A DNA stretch of 9,929 nt from Avanaerovorax sp964442135 (GCA_964442135.1 CAYTYN010000044.1:1-9929), one strand, 5' to 3'; positions 1 to 8,444 are shown, numbered from the stretch's first letter. A program made the numbers and translations. Notes: generated by a model from the sequence alone, not told the origin.

Positions 1-30
1 CACAAAAAGACTTGGATGAGTAAAAAACTC

Positions 31-59
31 TTTAATTTTTACGCTGTTTGTTATATAAT
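31..59 (+). promoter_or_regulatory. Probable sigma-A promoter of the importer operon
   Basis: A perfect -10 box, TATAAT, lies at 54-59. At the ideal 17-nt spacing, TTTAAT at 31-36 serves as a weak -35 box, matching about half of TTGACA. The flanking DNA is AT-rich. Transcription would start near 66, leaving a leader of about 30 nt, too short for a purine riboswitch. Nothing resembling one is visible in the first 97 bases, although the window begins only 30 nt before the -35 box. The weak -35 element could mean that an activator is needed. Confidence 0.6.
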
Positions 60-97
60 CTCAAGTGTATTCTTTTTAGAAAGGTTAGGAGGATAAC

Positions 98-1234
98 ATG
101 AAAAAGTTTATTTCAGTATTGCTCATCGGTGCAATGTTATTCGCGTTCACTGCATGCAGCAGCGACTCTGACAGCGATGGGCAAGACGGTGACGTAAGTT
201 CCGAAACCGTAGATTACGATTCCATCCCTGATACCATGGAGTCTGAAGATGGTACTTATCAGGTTGCCTTCGTTACTGACGTAGGTCAGCTGAAGGACCA
301 GTCCTTTAACCAGTTCACTTGGAACGGTGTTAAGGCATATGCTTACCAGAATGGTCTTTCCTACAAGTACTATCAGCCTGCTAACGGCGATTCGGCTACG
401 GACGCTGACAGATACGATGCAATGAAGGCTGCGGCTGATGCCGGCGCTGAAGTGATCGTAGCGGCAGGATACCTCCAGGAGACCGCAATCGTTCAGGCGG
501 CCGAGGAATACCCTGATGTATGCTTCATCTTTATCGATGGATCCACCGAAGGATACGACAACATCGCATCCGTTAGCTACAAAGAAGAGCAGGCAGGATA
601 TCTTGCAGGATATGCTATCGTAATGGAAGGATTCACCTCCATTGGATTCTCCGGCGGCGGCGGTGGCGCTAATCCGGCTTGCATCAGATACGGCTATGGA
701 TACGTTCAGGGCATTGAAGCAGCAGCTGCTGAATTAGGCGTTGAGATTGAAATGAGATATAGCTGGGAGTATGGTTCCACATTCTCCGCTTCCTCAGATC
801 TTCAGGCAATGCTTAGCGGATGGTATCAGTCCGGCACAGAGATCATCTTCATGTGCGGCGGATCCATGTTCAGCTCCGGAACTGCTGCGGCAGCAGCTAA
901 CGACGGATATATCGTCGGCGTTGACGTTGACCAGTCCGGTCAGTCCGATACTGTTGTTACGTCTGCCATGAAGGATCTGGCAGGTTCCACTATGGACCTT
1001 ATCGGAGCATACTACGATGGCAACTGGTCAGAATACGGCGGAGTTGTTACTACTCTCGGCGCTTCTGAAGGCAGGATAGGAATTCCTACTGACACTTGGT
1101 CACTGGAAAACTGGACCGTAGAGGAGTATGAGGAGCTCTTTGCCAGCATAGAGAGCGGCGAAATCGAGATCTCCAACGAAGAGGTTGCCGATCCAAGCAC
1201 TCTCCAGTGGGAACACATTAACTTTGTTTTATAA
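98..1234 (+). CDS. BMP-family ABC importer substrate-binding lipoprotein (PnrA/NupN-like)
   Basis: Extracellular lipid-anchored receptor of an ABC importer. The BMP (basic membrane protein) family includes Treponema PnrA/TmpC and Bacillus subtilis NupN, which bind purine nucleosides. Residues 1-19 are a signal peptide with an FTAC lipobox, placing the lipidated cysteine at C20, followed by a Ser/Asp-rich linker to about residue 50. The mature domain opens with VAFVTDVG (56-63) and D67-QSFN (67-71), the ligand-pocket motif of the family. Further family signatures are AAGY (122-125), the Gly-run segment 182-192, and GVDVDQS (274-280) followed by TSAMK. The 378-aa length is normal. The ATG is preceded by AGGAGG at 87-92 with 5-nt spacing. 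It is the first gene of the importer unit and is separated from the ATPase by a hairpin that probably makes it the most abundant product. The substrate is inferred from the family. BMP-like receptors for other ligands such as riboflavin exist. Confidence 0.93.
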   Translation: MKKFISVLLIGAMLFAFTACSSDSDSDGQDGDVSSETVDYDSIPDTMESEDGTYQVAFVTDVGQLKDQSFNQFTWNGVKAYAYQNGLSYKYYQPANGDSATDADRYDAMKAAADAGAEVIVAAGYLQETAIVQAAEEYPDVCFIFIDGSTEGYDNIASVSYKEEQAGYLAGYAIVMEGFTSIGFSGGGGGANPACIRYGYGYVQGIEAAAAELGVEIEMRYSWEYGSTFSASSDLQAMLSGWYQSGTEIIFMCGGSMFSSGTAAAAANDGYIVGVDVDQSGQSDTVVTSAMKDLAGSTMDLIGAYYDGNWSEYGGVVTTLGASEGRIGIPTDTWSLENWTVEEYEELFASIESGEIEISNEEVADPSTLQWEHINFVL

Positions 1235-1251
1235 GCCTGACGGTTTATAAG

Positions 1252-1296
1252 AATCCGTAAAGAGAAGGGGGAAGAGATTCCCCCTTTTTGCGGATT
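1252..1296 (+). terminator. Long hairpin with T-run between receptor and ATPase genes (probably a leaky terminator)
   Basis: A perfect 9-bp stem (1265-1273 with 1278-1286) is capped by GAGA and followed by TTTTT (1285-1289), the form of a rho-independent terminator. An outer arm also pairs: AATCCGTAAA (1252-1261) with TTTGCGGATT (1287-1296), with one T-G wobble and a GAG bulge at 1262-1264. Because the downstream ATPase gene lacks an obvious promoter, the hairpin probably lets part of the transcription through and shields the receptor mRNA from 3' decay. This is a common way to make more receptor than ATPase and permease. A second small hairpin, GGATG/CATCC at 1316-1329, lies between this structure and the ATPase start. 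Confidence 0.8.
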
Positions 1297-1358
1297 GTGG
1301 GAAATACGTTACACAGGATGGTTTCATCCGAAAGTCGTTAAAGAACAGGGAAAACGCT

Positions 1359-2894
1359 ATGTCAGAATACGTAATTGAAATGAGGCACATCAGGAAGGAA
1401 TTTCCGGGAATCGTTGCCAACGACGACATAACCCTCCGGCTTAGAAAAGGCGAGATACATGCCCTGCTCGGTGAGAACGGAGCGGGGAAATCCACATTAA
1501 TGAGCGTTCTATTCGGACTTTATCAGCCTGAGGAAGGTGAGATCCTGAAGAATGGTGAGCTCGTAAAGATAAATAGTCCTAACGACGCCACCGCCCTTGG
1601 GATAGGCATGGTACATCAGCACTTCAAGCTCATAGACGTGTTTACTGTGCTGGATAACATTATACTCGGGGCTGAGACCACTAAGTTCGGATTTTTACAG
1701 AAGAAAGAGGCAAGACAGAGAGTCCTTGATCTGTCCGAGAAATACGGACTCAAGGTAGACATAGATGCGAAGATAGAAGATATCACAGTAGGCATGCAGC
1801 AGAGGGTAGAAATTCTGAAGATGCTCTACAGGGATAACGAGATACTTATTTTCGACGAACCTACTGCGGTCCTCACTCCTCAGGAAATCGAAGAACTGAT
1901 GGGGGTTATGAGGGGTTTCGCCAAAGAGGGAAAATCTATTTTGTTCATAAGCCATAAGCTTAACGAGATAATGGCCGTCTCGGACAGAGTTACAGTGCTC
2001 CACAAGGGGAAGCAGGTAGGAACGGTAAACACTTCCGAGGTGACTAAGCAGCAGCTTTCCACCATGATGGTGGGCCGTCCGGTTCAGCTGGAAATAGAAA
2101 AAGCGCCTGCTCAGCCTAAGGAAACCGTACTGTCCGTGGAGGGACTGACAGTACCGTCGAAGATCCACAAGAATGACGCTGTGAAGAACGTTTCCTTTGA
2201 AGTGAGAAGCGGTGAGATCGTTTGTATCGCGGGTATTGAAGGCAACGGTCAGAGCGAGCTGGTGTACGGAATAACAGGACTTGAGAAGGCCAGCAGCGGT
2301 AAAATCACCCTTTGCGGTACGGATATCTCCGGCGCCAGCATTAAGAAGAGAAACTTGGCGGGTATGAGCCACATCGCCGAGGACAGGCATAAGCACGGAC
2401 TCATACTGGATTTCACGCTGGAACAGAATTTGGTTCTTCAGAGGTTCACGGAAAAGCAGTTTCAGAACCACGGATTTTTAAAATTCGACGCCATCAGAGA
2501 GTATGGGGAAAAGCTCATAGATGAGTACGATGTACGCAGCGGTCAGGGGCCGGTCACCATGGTCAGAAGCATGTCCGGCGGAAACCAGCAGAAGGCAATA
2601 ATAGCCAGAGAGCTTGACAGAGGCGAGCCTCTCGTAATAGCTGTACAGCCGACGAGAGGATTGGATGTAGGCGCTATCGAGCACATACGCAACCAGCTTG
2701 TCGATGAAAGAGACAAGGGACGGGCGGTTCTGCTCATTTCTCTTGAGCTTGACGAAGTCATGAGCCTTTCGGACAGGATATTGGTAATGTATGAAGGCGA
2801 GATCGTAGGCGAACTGGATCCTGAAAAGACGAATCCTCAGGAGCTGGGTCTCTACATGGCAGGCGCTAAGAGACAGGACAGGGAGGTGGAGTAA
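1359..2894 (+). CDS. BMP-family ABC importer ATPase, two fused nucleotide-binding domains (NupO-like)
   Basis: Cytoplasmic energy-coupling subunit of a sugar/nucleoside-type importer. The 511-aa protein has two ABC domains in tandem. The first has a Walker A motif GENGAGKST (38-46), Q-loop VHQ (85-87), the family-typical non-canonical signature TVGMQQ (143-148) in place of LSGGQ, Walker B ILIFDEP with catalytic E167, and H-loop H199. The second has a degenerate P-loop GIEGNGQS (292-299, no lysine), a canonical signature MSGGNQQ (405-411), Walker B LVIAVQP with Gln430 in place of the catalytic Glu, and no H-loop histidine (SLELDE). This asymmetry is usual in the NupO/YufO and RbsA group and implies one active and one regulatory site. 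The ribosome binding site is weak (AGGG at 1347-1350), unlike those of its neighbours. The stop codon overlaps the first permease start. Length is normal. Confidence 0.95.
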   Translation: MSEYVIEMRHIRKEFPGIVANDDITLRLRKGEIHALLGENGAGKSTLMSVLFGLYQPEEGEILKNGELVKINSPNDATALGIGMVHQHFKLIDVFTVLDNIILGAETTKFGFLQKKEARQRVLDLSEKYGLKVDIDAKIEDITVGMQQRVEILKMLYRDNEILIFDEPTAVLTPQEIEELMGVMRGFAKEGKSILFISHKLNEIMAVSDRVTVLHKGKQVGTVNTSEVTKQQLSTMMVGRPVQLEIEKAPAQPKETVLSVEGLTVPSKIHKNDAVKNVSFEVRSGEIVCIAGIEGNGQSELVYGITGLEKASSGKITLCGTDISGASIKKRNLAGMSHIAEDRHKHGLILDFTLEQNLVLQRFTEKQFQNHGFLKFDAIREYGEKLIDEYDVRSGQGPVTMVRSMSGGNQQKAIIARELDRGEPLVIAVQPTRGLDVGAIEHIRNQLVDERDKGRAVLLISLELDEVMSLSDRILVMYEGEIVGELDPEKTNPQELGLYMAGAKRQDREVE

Positions 2895-4192
2895 TGTTCA
2901 AGGTAGATCCTAAGAGTGGAAAACAGAAATTTTACTTCACGGCCGGTTTTCAGAGCATAGCTTCGGCGCTGATTTCCATATTTATCGGACTTATTGTCGG
3001 AATGATAATCGTAGTAGTGGTAGGACTTACCCGGGACGAAATCAGCACCAAGGGAATGGTAGAAGGCATGAAGCTGGTGCTCTTTGGTCTTTTCAATACG
3101 GGAAGAGTGGATGGTCAGCTCTCCTTCGGGTTTAACCCGGTAAACTTCGGCAACATGCTGTTCAGAGGGACGCCTCTCATCATGACAGGGCTTTCTGTTG
3201 CTGTAGCGTTTAAGACAGGACTGTTTAATATCGGAGCTCCGGGACAGTATCTGATGGGTACGACGGGCACCCTTTATGTCGCCCTGGTGGTGCCGACGGA
3301 TGTTGTTCCGGCCTGGATAGTGTGGATATTAGCCTTCGGTACGGGAGTGCTGGCCGGAGCCGTTTGGGGAGCCATACCGGGCCTCCTCAAGGCTACCTTA
3401 AATATAAACGAGGTAATCACCTGCATAATGACCAACTGGATAGCGGCCAATCTGGTCACATGGTTCTTCGATGCGAGGGATTATCTGAAAAACAGCGAGG
3501 AGGGAGGAAAGATAGGCTATGTAAAGCCTACATCCTCCAACGGTGTTGAAACGGCTAAGATGGGTCTCGACAAACTGTTCTCCGGCTCTCAGGTGAACGG
3601 AGGCATTGTTGTGGCTATAATCATAGCCATAATCGTATTTATAGTGATGAATAAGACTACCTTCGGATACAGGCTGAAGGCTTGCGGCAGCAACCGCTAC
3701 GCAGCGAAATACGCAGGTATCAATGACAAAGCCAGCATTATAGCCTCCATGGCCATAGCGGGAGCTCTGTCCGCTGCGGGAGCCTCTCTTTACTACCTGT
3801 CGGGAAACACTGAGTTCTACTGGTCCACTTACATGTCGCTTCCTTCGGAAGGATTTAACGGTATACCTGTGGCCCTCTTGGCGTCCAACCATCCGATAGG
3901 CGTCATATTCGCAGGACTGTTCATGTCCCTCCTGAATATAGACGGATTGATGCTGAAGTCGCTGACGGCGTATAACGAATACATATCGGATATCATCATC
4001 GCCGCTATCGTATACCTGAGCGCCTTCTCCATGATCATAAGGCAGATTATGGGAAGGAAGAGCAGAAGAGCCGGCGACATAAACGTAAATGAAGAGCCGA
4101 AGCCTGAGACGATAGAACCTGAGAGAAAAGTCGCGGAAGCTGTCACCGGGGCGGCAGAATCGGCCTCAGAAGAGGAAGGAGGGAATAAGTAA
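2894..4192 (+). CDS. BMP-family ABC importer permease, larger subunit (NupP-like)
   Basis: Integral membrane permease of the BPD_transp_2 superfamily (related to RbsC and LivH/LivM). It pairs with the next gene product to form the translocation channel. Hydrophobic spans are visible at roughly 22-45, 93-108, 117-133, 138-162, 174-191, 236-252, 281-301, 322-349 and 363-383. Family landmarks are KTGLFNIGAPGQYLMG (107-122), NEVITCIMTNWIA (172-184) and the cytoplasmic coupling loop FGYRLKACGSNRYAAKYAGI (257-276), which contacts the ATPase. The C-terminal 45 or so residues (388-432) form a charged Glu/Lys/Ala-rich tail of unknown role. The ATG shares its A with the upstream TAA (TAATG) and is preceded by GGAGGTGG (2882-2889), so translation is probably coupled to the ATPase. 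The 432-aa length is slightly long because of the tail. Confidence 0.93.
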   Translation: MFKVDPKSGKQKFYFTAGFQSIASALISIFIGLIVGMIIVVVVGLTRDEISTKGMVEGMKLVLFGLFNTGRVDGQLSFGFNPVNFGNMLFRGTPLIMTGLSVAVAFKTGLFNIGAPGQYLMGTTGTLYVALVVPTDVVPAWIVWILAFGTGVLAGAVWGAIPGLLKATLNINEVITCIMTNWIAANLVTWFFDARDYLKNSEEGGKIGYVKPTSSNGVETAKMGLDKLFSGSQVNGGIVVAIIIAIIVFIVMNKTTFGYRLKACGSNRYAAKYAGINDKASIIASMAIAGALSAAGASLYYLSGNTEFYWSTYMSLPSEGFNGIPVALLASNHPIGVIFAGLFMSLLNIDGLMLKSLTAYNEYISDIIIAAIVYLSAFSMIIRQIMGRKSRRAGDINVNEEPKPETIEPERKVAEAVTGAAESASEEEGGNK

Positions 4193-5202
4193 TGATATTT
4201 TTGATACAGCAGACCCTGATTTACGCTATTCCCCTTATCATCGTAGCTCTTGCAGGTATATTCGCTGAGAGGAGCGGTGTTATAAACCTGGCTCTCGAAG
4301 GTATTATGATCTTCGGAGCTTTCATAGGCGTATTGTTCGTCAGAGTGATGCAAGAAAACCAGATATTCACTCAGGAACACGGGCAGATACTCATGCTGTT
4401 GGCCTTTATCGTATCTGCCGCTTGCGGAGCTGTTTTCTCCCTGTTGCTCTCCTTCTCGGCGATTACTCTCAAGGCTAACCAGACTATTGGAGGCACTGCC
4501 CTGAACCTGATGGCTCCTGCCATTGTTCTCTTCTTCATAAACCTGATAGCTCAGCAGAGCGTTCTCAACATGTACACAGGTGACGCGGCAAGCTGGTTCA
4601 TGATCAAACCGACCACCTTTGGATATGAGAGCGGATATAAGTTCGGAACCATAGGGACGTTGCTTTTGGACAAGGTATATCTGACGACTTACCTTTGCAT
4701 AATCATATTTATAGCGCTGTCCATACTTCTCTATAAGACCAGGTTCGGACTGAGGCTCAGATCCTGCGGTGAAAATCCACAGGCGTCGGATTCCCTGGGA
4801 ATCAACGTATATAAGATGAGATACATAGGCACCACCATTTCAGGCGCTTTAGCCGGTGCGGGCGGATTCACCTACGCTCTAACAACTTCCAACTGCACGT
4901 CGACCGGTGAAGTCGCAGGATACGGCTTCCTGGCTCTGGCGGTAATGATATTCGGTAACTGGACCCCGCTGAACGTAGCTCTGGGAGGTCTGCTCTTCGG
5001 ACTGTTTAAGTGCATAGCGGCCACGTACGCCAGCCTTGACATTAACGGAGACGGTGTGTATATGCTGGCGGAGATAGGGGTCAGCCCGCATGTTTACAGG
5101 CTTCTCCCGTATCTGATAACGCTGATAGTTCTGGCGTTTACATCTAAGAAATCCAGAGTGCCGAAGGCGGAAGGAATACCGTACGATAAAGGTGAGAGAT
5201 AG
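4192..5202 (+). CDS. BMP-family ABC importer permease, smaller subunit (NupQ-like)
   Basis: Second membrane permease of the same importer, also of the BPD_transp_2 superfamily. Hydrophobic spans lie at about 5-24, 32-51, 66-92, 104-120, 163-181, 212-230, 244-273 and 303-317. Landmarks are the GVINLALEG motif (29-37), KANQTIGGTALN (94-105) and the coupling loop FGLRLRSCGENPQASDSLGI (185-204), which aligns with the matching loop of the larger permease and points to an ancient duplication. The start overlaps the previous stop by 1 nt (TAATG), with a strong AGGAGGG at 4177-4183. The 336-aa length is typical. It is the last gene of the importer unit, and a strong terminator follows 15 nt after the stop. 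Confidence 0.93.
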   Translation: MIFLIQQTLIYAIPLIIVALAGIFAERSGVINLALEGIMIFGAFIGVLFVRVMQENQIFTQEHGQILMLLAFIVSAACGAVFSLLLSFSAITLKANQTIGGTALNLMAPAIVLFFINLIAQQSVLNMYTGDAASWFMIKPTTFGYESGYKFGTIGTLLLDKVYLTTYLCIIIFIALSILLYKTRFGLRLRSCGENPQASDSLGINVYKMRYIGTTISGALAGAGGFTYALTTSNCTSTGEVAGYGFLALAVMIFGNWTPLNVALGGLLFGLFKCIAATYASLDINGDGVYMLAEIGVSPHVYRLLPYLITLIVLAFTSKKSRVPKAEGIPYDKGER

Positions 5203-5216
5203 AAGGTTGTTTTTAG

Positions 5217-5243
5217 GCGCGGCTTACAGCCGCGCTCTTTTTT
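5217..5243 (+). terminator. Rho-independent terminator ending the importer operon
   Basis: A perfect 8-bp GC-rich stem, GCGCGGCT (5217-5224) with AGCCGCGC (5228-5235), has a 3-nt loop and is followed by TCTTTTTT. It is far more canonical than the hairpin after the receptor gene. Only 30 nt remain before the ygiQ start codon, with no recognisable promoter in them, so the next unit may depend on read-through or on a promoter overlapping the hairpin. Confidence 0.93.
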
Positions 5244-5273
5244 CAAATTGAGGATTTTACCGATGGAGGGTCA

Positions 5274-7097
5274 ATGTTTTTACCCGTAGACAGAAAGGAT
5301 ATGGAGAGCCGGGACTGGGATCAGGTGGATTTCGTTCTGGCTACAGCTGACGCTTACGTGGATCATCACTCCTTCGGCTCGGCCATCATAAGCAGGCTGC
5401 TGGAAAGCTTCGGATACCGGGTCGGCATATTGGCTCAGCCGGACTATACGTCGGCAGAGGATTTTAAGAGGTTTGGGAGACCCCGGCTGGGTTTTCTGAT
5501 AAACGGGGGAGCGGTGGATTCCATGGTGAATAACTACTCGACGTTTAAGAGCCGACGGAGGACGGATCAGTATTCTCCCGGTGGCAGACCCGGGAAACGG
5601 CCTGACAGGGCGGTCATCGTCTACAGCAATCGTGCCCGTGAAGCATATAAGGACGTGCCGGTCATAATCGGAGGAATAGAGGCCAGCCTGCGCCGTCTCG
5701 CCCACTACGACTACTGGAGCGATAAGGTCAGACGATCCATACTGCTGGATTCGAAGGCCGATCTTCTCATCTACGGCATGGGAGAACGGGCGGTAATAGA
5801 GATAGCCGAAGCTTTGGATTCAGGCATAGATGTAAAGGATATAACCTGGATAAGGGGAACCTGCTACAGAGGGAAACGGCCTGACGACGATGGGAAAACC
5901 GTGTTCCTGCCTTCCTTTTCAGAGGTTTCAGAGAGCAAAGAAAGATACTGCGAAAGCTTTGCTCTACAGTACAGGAACAACGACGATATCAGCGGCAGAA
6001 GGCTGGCTGAGCAGTATACAGACACCGTATACGTGATTCAGAACGTGCCTCAGTCTCCCCTTTCCGAAGAGGAGCTGGATCGGGTGTACGAGCTTCCCTT
6101 CGAGAACGAAGCTCATCCATCCTATGAAAAGGACGGAGGCGTGCCGGCATTGCAAGAGGTGAAGTTCAGCATAGTCAGCAGCCGAGGATGCTTCGGCGGG
6201 TGCAGCTTTTGCGCCCTGAGCTATCACCAGGGACGGCAGGTACGGTCCAGAAGTGTGGATTCCATCAGGAGAGAGGCGGAGAGCCTTACGAAAAAGCCGG
6301 ATTTCAAGGGATATATTCACGACGTAGGCGGGCCGACGGCCAACTTCAGAGAGCCGGCATGTAAGCTCCAGCTTGAGAGGGGAGTGTGCAGGAACAAAGA
6401 CTGCCTGTACCCTGCGGTATGCCCCAATATGGATGTGGATCACAGGGAATACATTGAAGTCCTTCGGGCGGTAAAGTCTGTGCCCGGCGTGAAGAAGGTA
6501 TTCATAAGGTCGGGTATAAGATACGACTATCTGATGGAGGATCCGAACCACAGAAATTTCATGAGGGAGCTATGCCGTGATCACGTCAGCGGCACTCTCA
6601 AGGTGGCCCCGGAGCACGTGTCTAAAAAGGTGCTGTACTATATGAGGAAGCCTGCACCGGAGGTATTCGACCGTTTCGTCGCCGAATACAGGCAGATGAA
6701 CAGAGAGCTGGGCAAGGAGCAGTATTTGGTGCCGTATTTCATCAGCTCCCATCCGGGAAGCACCCTCCACGACGCCATAGAACTGGCTCTCTATCTCAGG
6801 AAATTCGGATTCATACCGGATCAGGTTCAGGACTTTTATCCTACCCCGGGCACCTTGGCGACGTGCATGTATCATACGGAAAGGGATCCGTTCACCGGAA
6901 AGCCTGTATATGTGGCGAAGGGCATGAAAGAGAAGAAAATGCAGAGGGCTCTCATTCACTACGCTAAGCCGGAAAACAGGAGGACTGTAGAGGAAGCCTT
7001 GAGAACTGCGGGACGGGAGGATCTGATACCTGTTCTTTTGGGGAGAGGAGGACATTGGGAGAGTCGAGGCAGAAGCGGCAGGAGGAAGAGAAGATGA
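5274..7097 (+). CDS. ygiQ: YgiQ-family radical SAM protein
   Basis: Cytoplasmic iron-sulfur enzyme of the YgiQ/UPF0313 family. The reaction is not established to my knowledge. The N-terminal region carries the strongly conserved DAYVDHHSFGSAIISRLLE (26-44), GKRPDRA (107-113), IIGGIEASLRR (131-141) and HYDYWSD (144-150). The radical SAM cluster motif is C306-X3-C310-X2-C313 (GCFGGCSFC). A second cysteine group, C363, C372, C377 and C383, is also conserved in family members and may hold an auxiliary cluster. At 607 aa it is shorter than E. coli YgiQ (about 740 aa) but usual for the Gram-positive short form. The ATG at 5274 is supported by the FLPV segment that matches the FLPM of other YgiQ N-termini. 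GGAGGG (5265-5270) is close to it, with only 3-nt spacing. The last residues are Arg/Gly-rich, and the stop overlaps the next start (ATGA). Confidence 0.95.
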   Translation: MFLPVDRKDMESRDWDQVDFVLATADAYVDHHSFGSAIISRLLESFGYRVGILAQPDYTSAEDFKRFGRPRLGFLINGGAVDSMVNNYSTFKSRRRTDQYSPGGRPGKRPDRAVIVYSNRAREAYKDVPVIIGGIEASLRRLAHYDYWSDKVRRSILLDSKADLLIYGMGERAVIEIAEALDSGIDVKDITWIRGTCYRGKRPDDDGKTVFLPSFSEVSESKERYCESFALQYRNNDDISGRRLAEQYTDTVYVIQNVPQSPLSEEELDRVYELPFENEAHPSYEKDGGVPALQEVKFSIVSSRGCFGGCSFCALSYHQGRQVRSRSVDSIRREAESLTKKPDFKGYIHDVGGPTANFREPACKLQLERGVCRNKDCLYPAVCPNMDVDHREYIEVLRAVKSVPGVKKVFIRSGIRYDYLMEDPNHRNFMRELCRDHVSGTLKVAPEHVSKKVLYYMRKPAPEVFDRFVAEYRQMNRELGKEQYLVPYFISSHPGSTLHDAIELALYLRKFGFIPDQVQDFYPTPGTLATCMYHTERDPFTGKPVYVAKGMKEKKMQRALIHYAKPENRRTVEEALRTAGREDLIPVLLGRGGHWESRGRSGRRKRR

Positions 7098-8428
7098 CAG
7101 TGATGGCGGAGCTGGGAAGAGCCTACAGAAACGGAAGGCACCGATACGCCGGAATAAAAAAGGGTGAGCCCTGCCCTATGAAAATGACGGAGCAGTACGG
7201 AAAATCCTCCGGCAGCATGGTCATCCGCGGAGACAACGGCAGGGTCATGGATTCCCTTCTTCGGTGTGAAAATATGGGGGGAAGGGTAAATATGATATAT
7301 ATCGATCCCCCCTTTTTCTCAAAAACCGATTACGACGCAGTGCTGAAGGTGGAAAAGGAAACCATTCGCCACAGAGCCTATGGAGACAACTGGAGGTTCG
7401 GCAAGATCGGCTATTTTTCCATGCTCACATCCGCCTTTATGCAGATGAAAGAGCTGCTGGCAGATGACGGTCTGATCTGGGTTCATCTGGACTGGCATGC
7501 GGCGGCATGGGCAAAGCTGCTGATGGACGAGATATTCGGGGAGGAAAATTTCGTAAACGAAGTAATTTGGACTTATAAATCAGGAGGGAGCAGCACCAGA
7601 CATTTTGCCAGAAAGCACGACACTCTGCTGGTCTACGGCAAGAGCAAAAAGCACGCCTTTTACCCGCTAAAGGAAAAATCATATAACCGCCAGCTTAAAC
7701 CCTATCGCTTCAAGGGAGTAAAGGAATACCGAGATGACACAGGGTGGTACACCATGGTCAATATGAAAGACGTCTGGCAGATAGACATGGTGGGCAGAAC
7801 CTCCTCGGAGCGGACCGGATACGCCACACAGAAACCGGAACAGCTGCTGGAGAGGATTATCCTTTCATCTACGAAGGAGGGAGATCTGTGCGCGGACTTT
7901 TTCAGCGGCAGCGGAACCTTGGCCGCCGCGGCAGCTAAGTCAGGAAGACGCTTTATAGCCTGCGACGCGGGAGCTCTCGCAGTGGAGACGTCCATAGGAA
8001 GGCTGAACGGAATAGGAGCGGATTTCAGCGTCTACGAGGAGGAAGGCAGCAGGAGGAAGGAAAGCCTGACTGTAGATTACACCATAAGGGGAGAAGAAAT
8101 TTCCTCTTCAGGGGATATTTTAATTTCCATCCGCCCGGAGTCTCTCAGTATAGACGGACTTTCCGAGATAACGGGGGACGGCGAAAGGGAAAGAGTCAGG
8201 AGAATGATCAGGGAAAGGCCTCTGGATTTTCTGGAGACATGGAGCGTGGATGTGGATTTTGACGGGAAGCTGCACAGACCGTCCTTCGTTTCGACGAGAA
8301 GAGGCCAAGGGATAGAAGCCGCCTGGTCAGGAATACTTAAGAAGGGGAGTAGGATGAATATAAAAGCTGTCGATATATTCGGAAACAGCGTTTTTATAGA
8401 GCCGGAGATTAGAACTTTCCGGTCATAG
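7094..8428 (+). CDS. Beta-class DNA amino-methyltransferase (N6-adenine or N4-cytosine), apparently without a restriction partner
   Basis: AdoMet-dependent DNA methyltransferase of the N6_N4_Mtase family. The catalytic motif IV, DPPF (71-74), precedes the AdoMet-binding motif I, DFFSGSGT (268-275), which is the order of the beta class. GYATQKPEQLLERII (242-256) just before motif I is a hallmark of type III Mod-like and solitary enzymes. The segment 140-240 between them probably forms the target-recognition part. The C-terminal 120 residues, ending with SVDVDFDG and AVDIFGNSV, look like the tail of some plasmid and chromosomal type III-like methylases. I chose ATG 7094 (444 aa) because AGGAGG (7080-7085) lies 8 nt upstream and it overlaps the ygiQ stop as ATGA. 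An in-frame TTG at 7055 would add 13 residues. No Res or other nuclease gene is visible, so it may be an orphan regulatory or protective methylase. The recognition sequence cannot be predicted. Confidence 0.88.
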   Translation: MTVMAELGRAYRNGRHRYAGIKKGEPCPMKMTEQYGKSSGSMVIRGDNGRVMDSLLRCENMGGRVNMIYIDPPFFSKTDYDAVLKVEKETIRHRAYGDNWRFGKIGYFSMLTSAFMQMKELLADDGLIWVHLDWHAAAWAKLLMDEIFGEENFVNEVIWTYKSGGSSTRHFARKHDTLLVYGKSKKHAFYPLKEKSYNRQLKPYRFKGVKEYRDDTGWYTMVNMKDVWQIDMVGRTSSERTGYATQKPEQLLERIILSSTKEGDLCADFFSGSGTLAAAAAKSGRRFIACDAGALAVETSIGRLNGIGADFSVYEEEGSRRKESLTVDYTIRGEEISSSGDILISIRPESLSIDGLSEITGDGERERVRRMIRERPLDFLETWSVDVDFDGKLHRPSFVSTRRGQGIEAAWSGILKKGSRMNIKAVDIFGNSVFIEPEIRTFRS

Positions 8429-8431
8429 AAT

Positions 8432-8437
8432 GGGAGG
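8432..8437 (+). promoter_or_regulatory. Strong ribosome binding site of the 31-codon ORF
   Basis: GGGAGG sits 7 nt before the ATG at 8445 and only 3 nt after the methyltransferase stop. Two upstream out-of-frame ATGs (8430 and 8439) run into the TGA at 8442 after at most four codons. This is the only good ribosome binding site between the methyltransferase and the next large gene, so it argues for translation of the small ORF. Confidence 0.75.
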
Positions 8438-8444
8438 AATGTGA

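Noticed and set aside
1..40. Weak GAGT/ACTC hairpin followed by T-rich sequence at the window start, possibly the terminator of an upstream gene
   Set aside because: The stem is only 4 bp of mixed composition, and the T-rich stretch fits the promoter region of the receptor gene equally well.
1695..2471. 258-codon minus-strand reading frame opposite the ATPase gene
   Set aside because: It is fully covered by the ATPase, which has all expected ABC motifs. The antisense product shows no domain and no ribosome binding site was evident.
7055..7093. TTG start for the methyltransferase, 13 codons upstream
   Set aside because: The ATG at 7094 has AGGAGG at 8-nt spacing and the common ATGA overlap. 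The TTG has only 3-nt spacing to its purine run and would add a highly charged extension.
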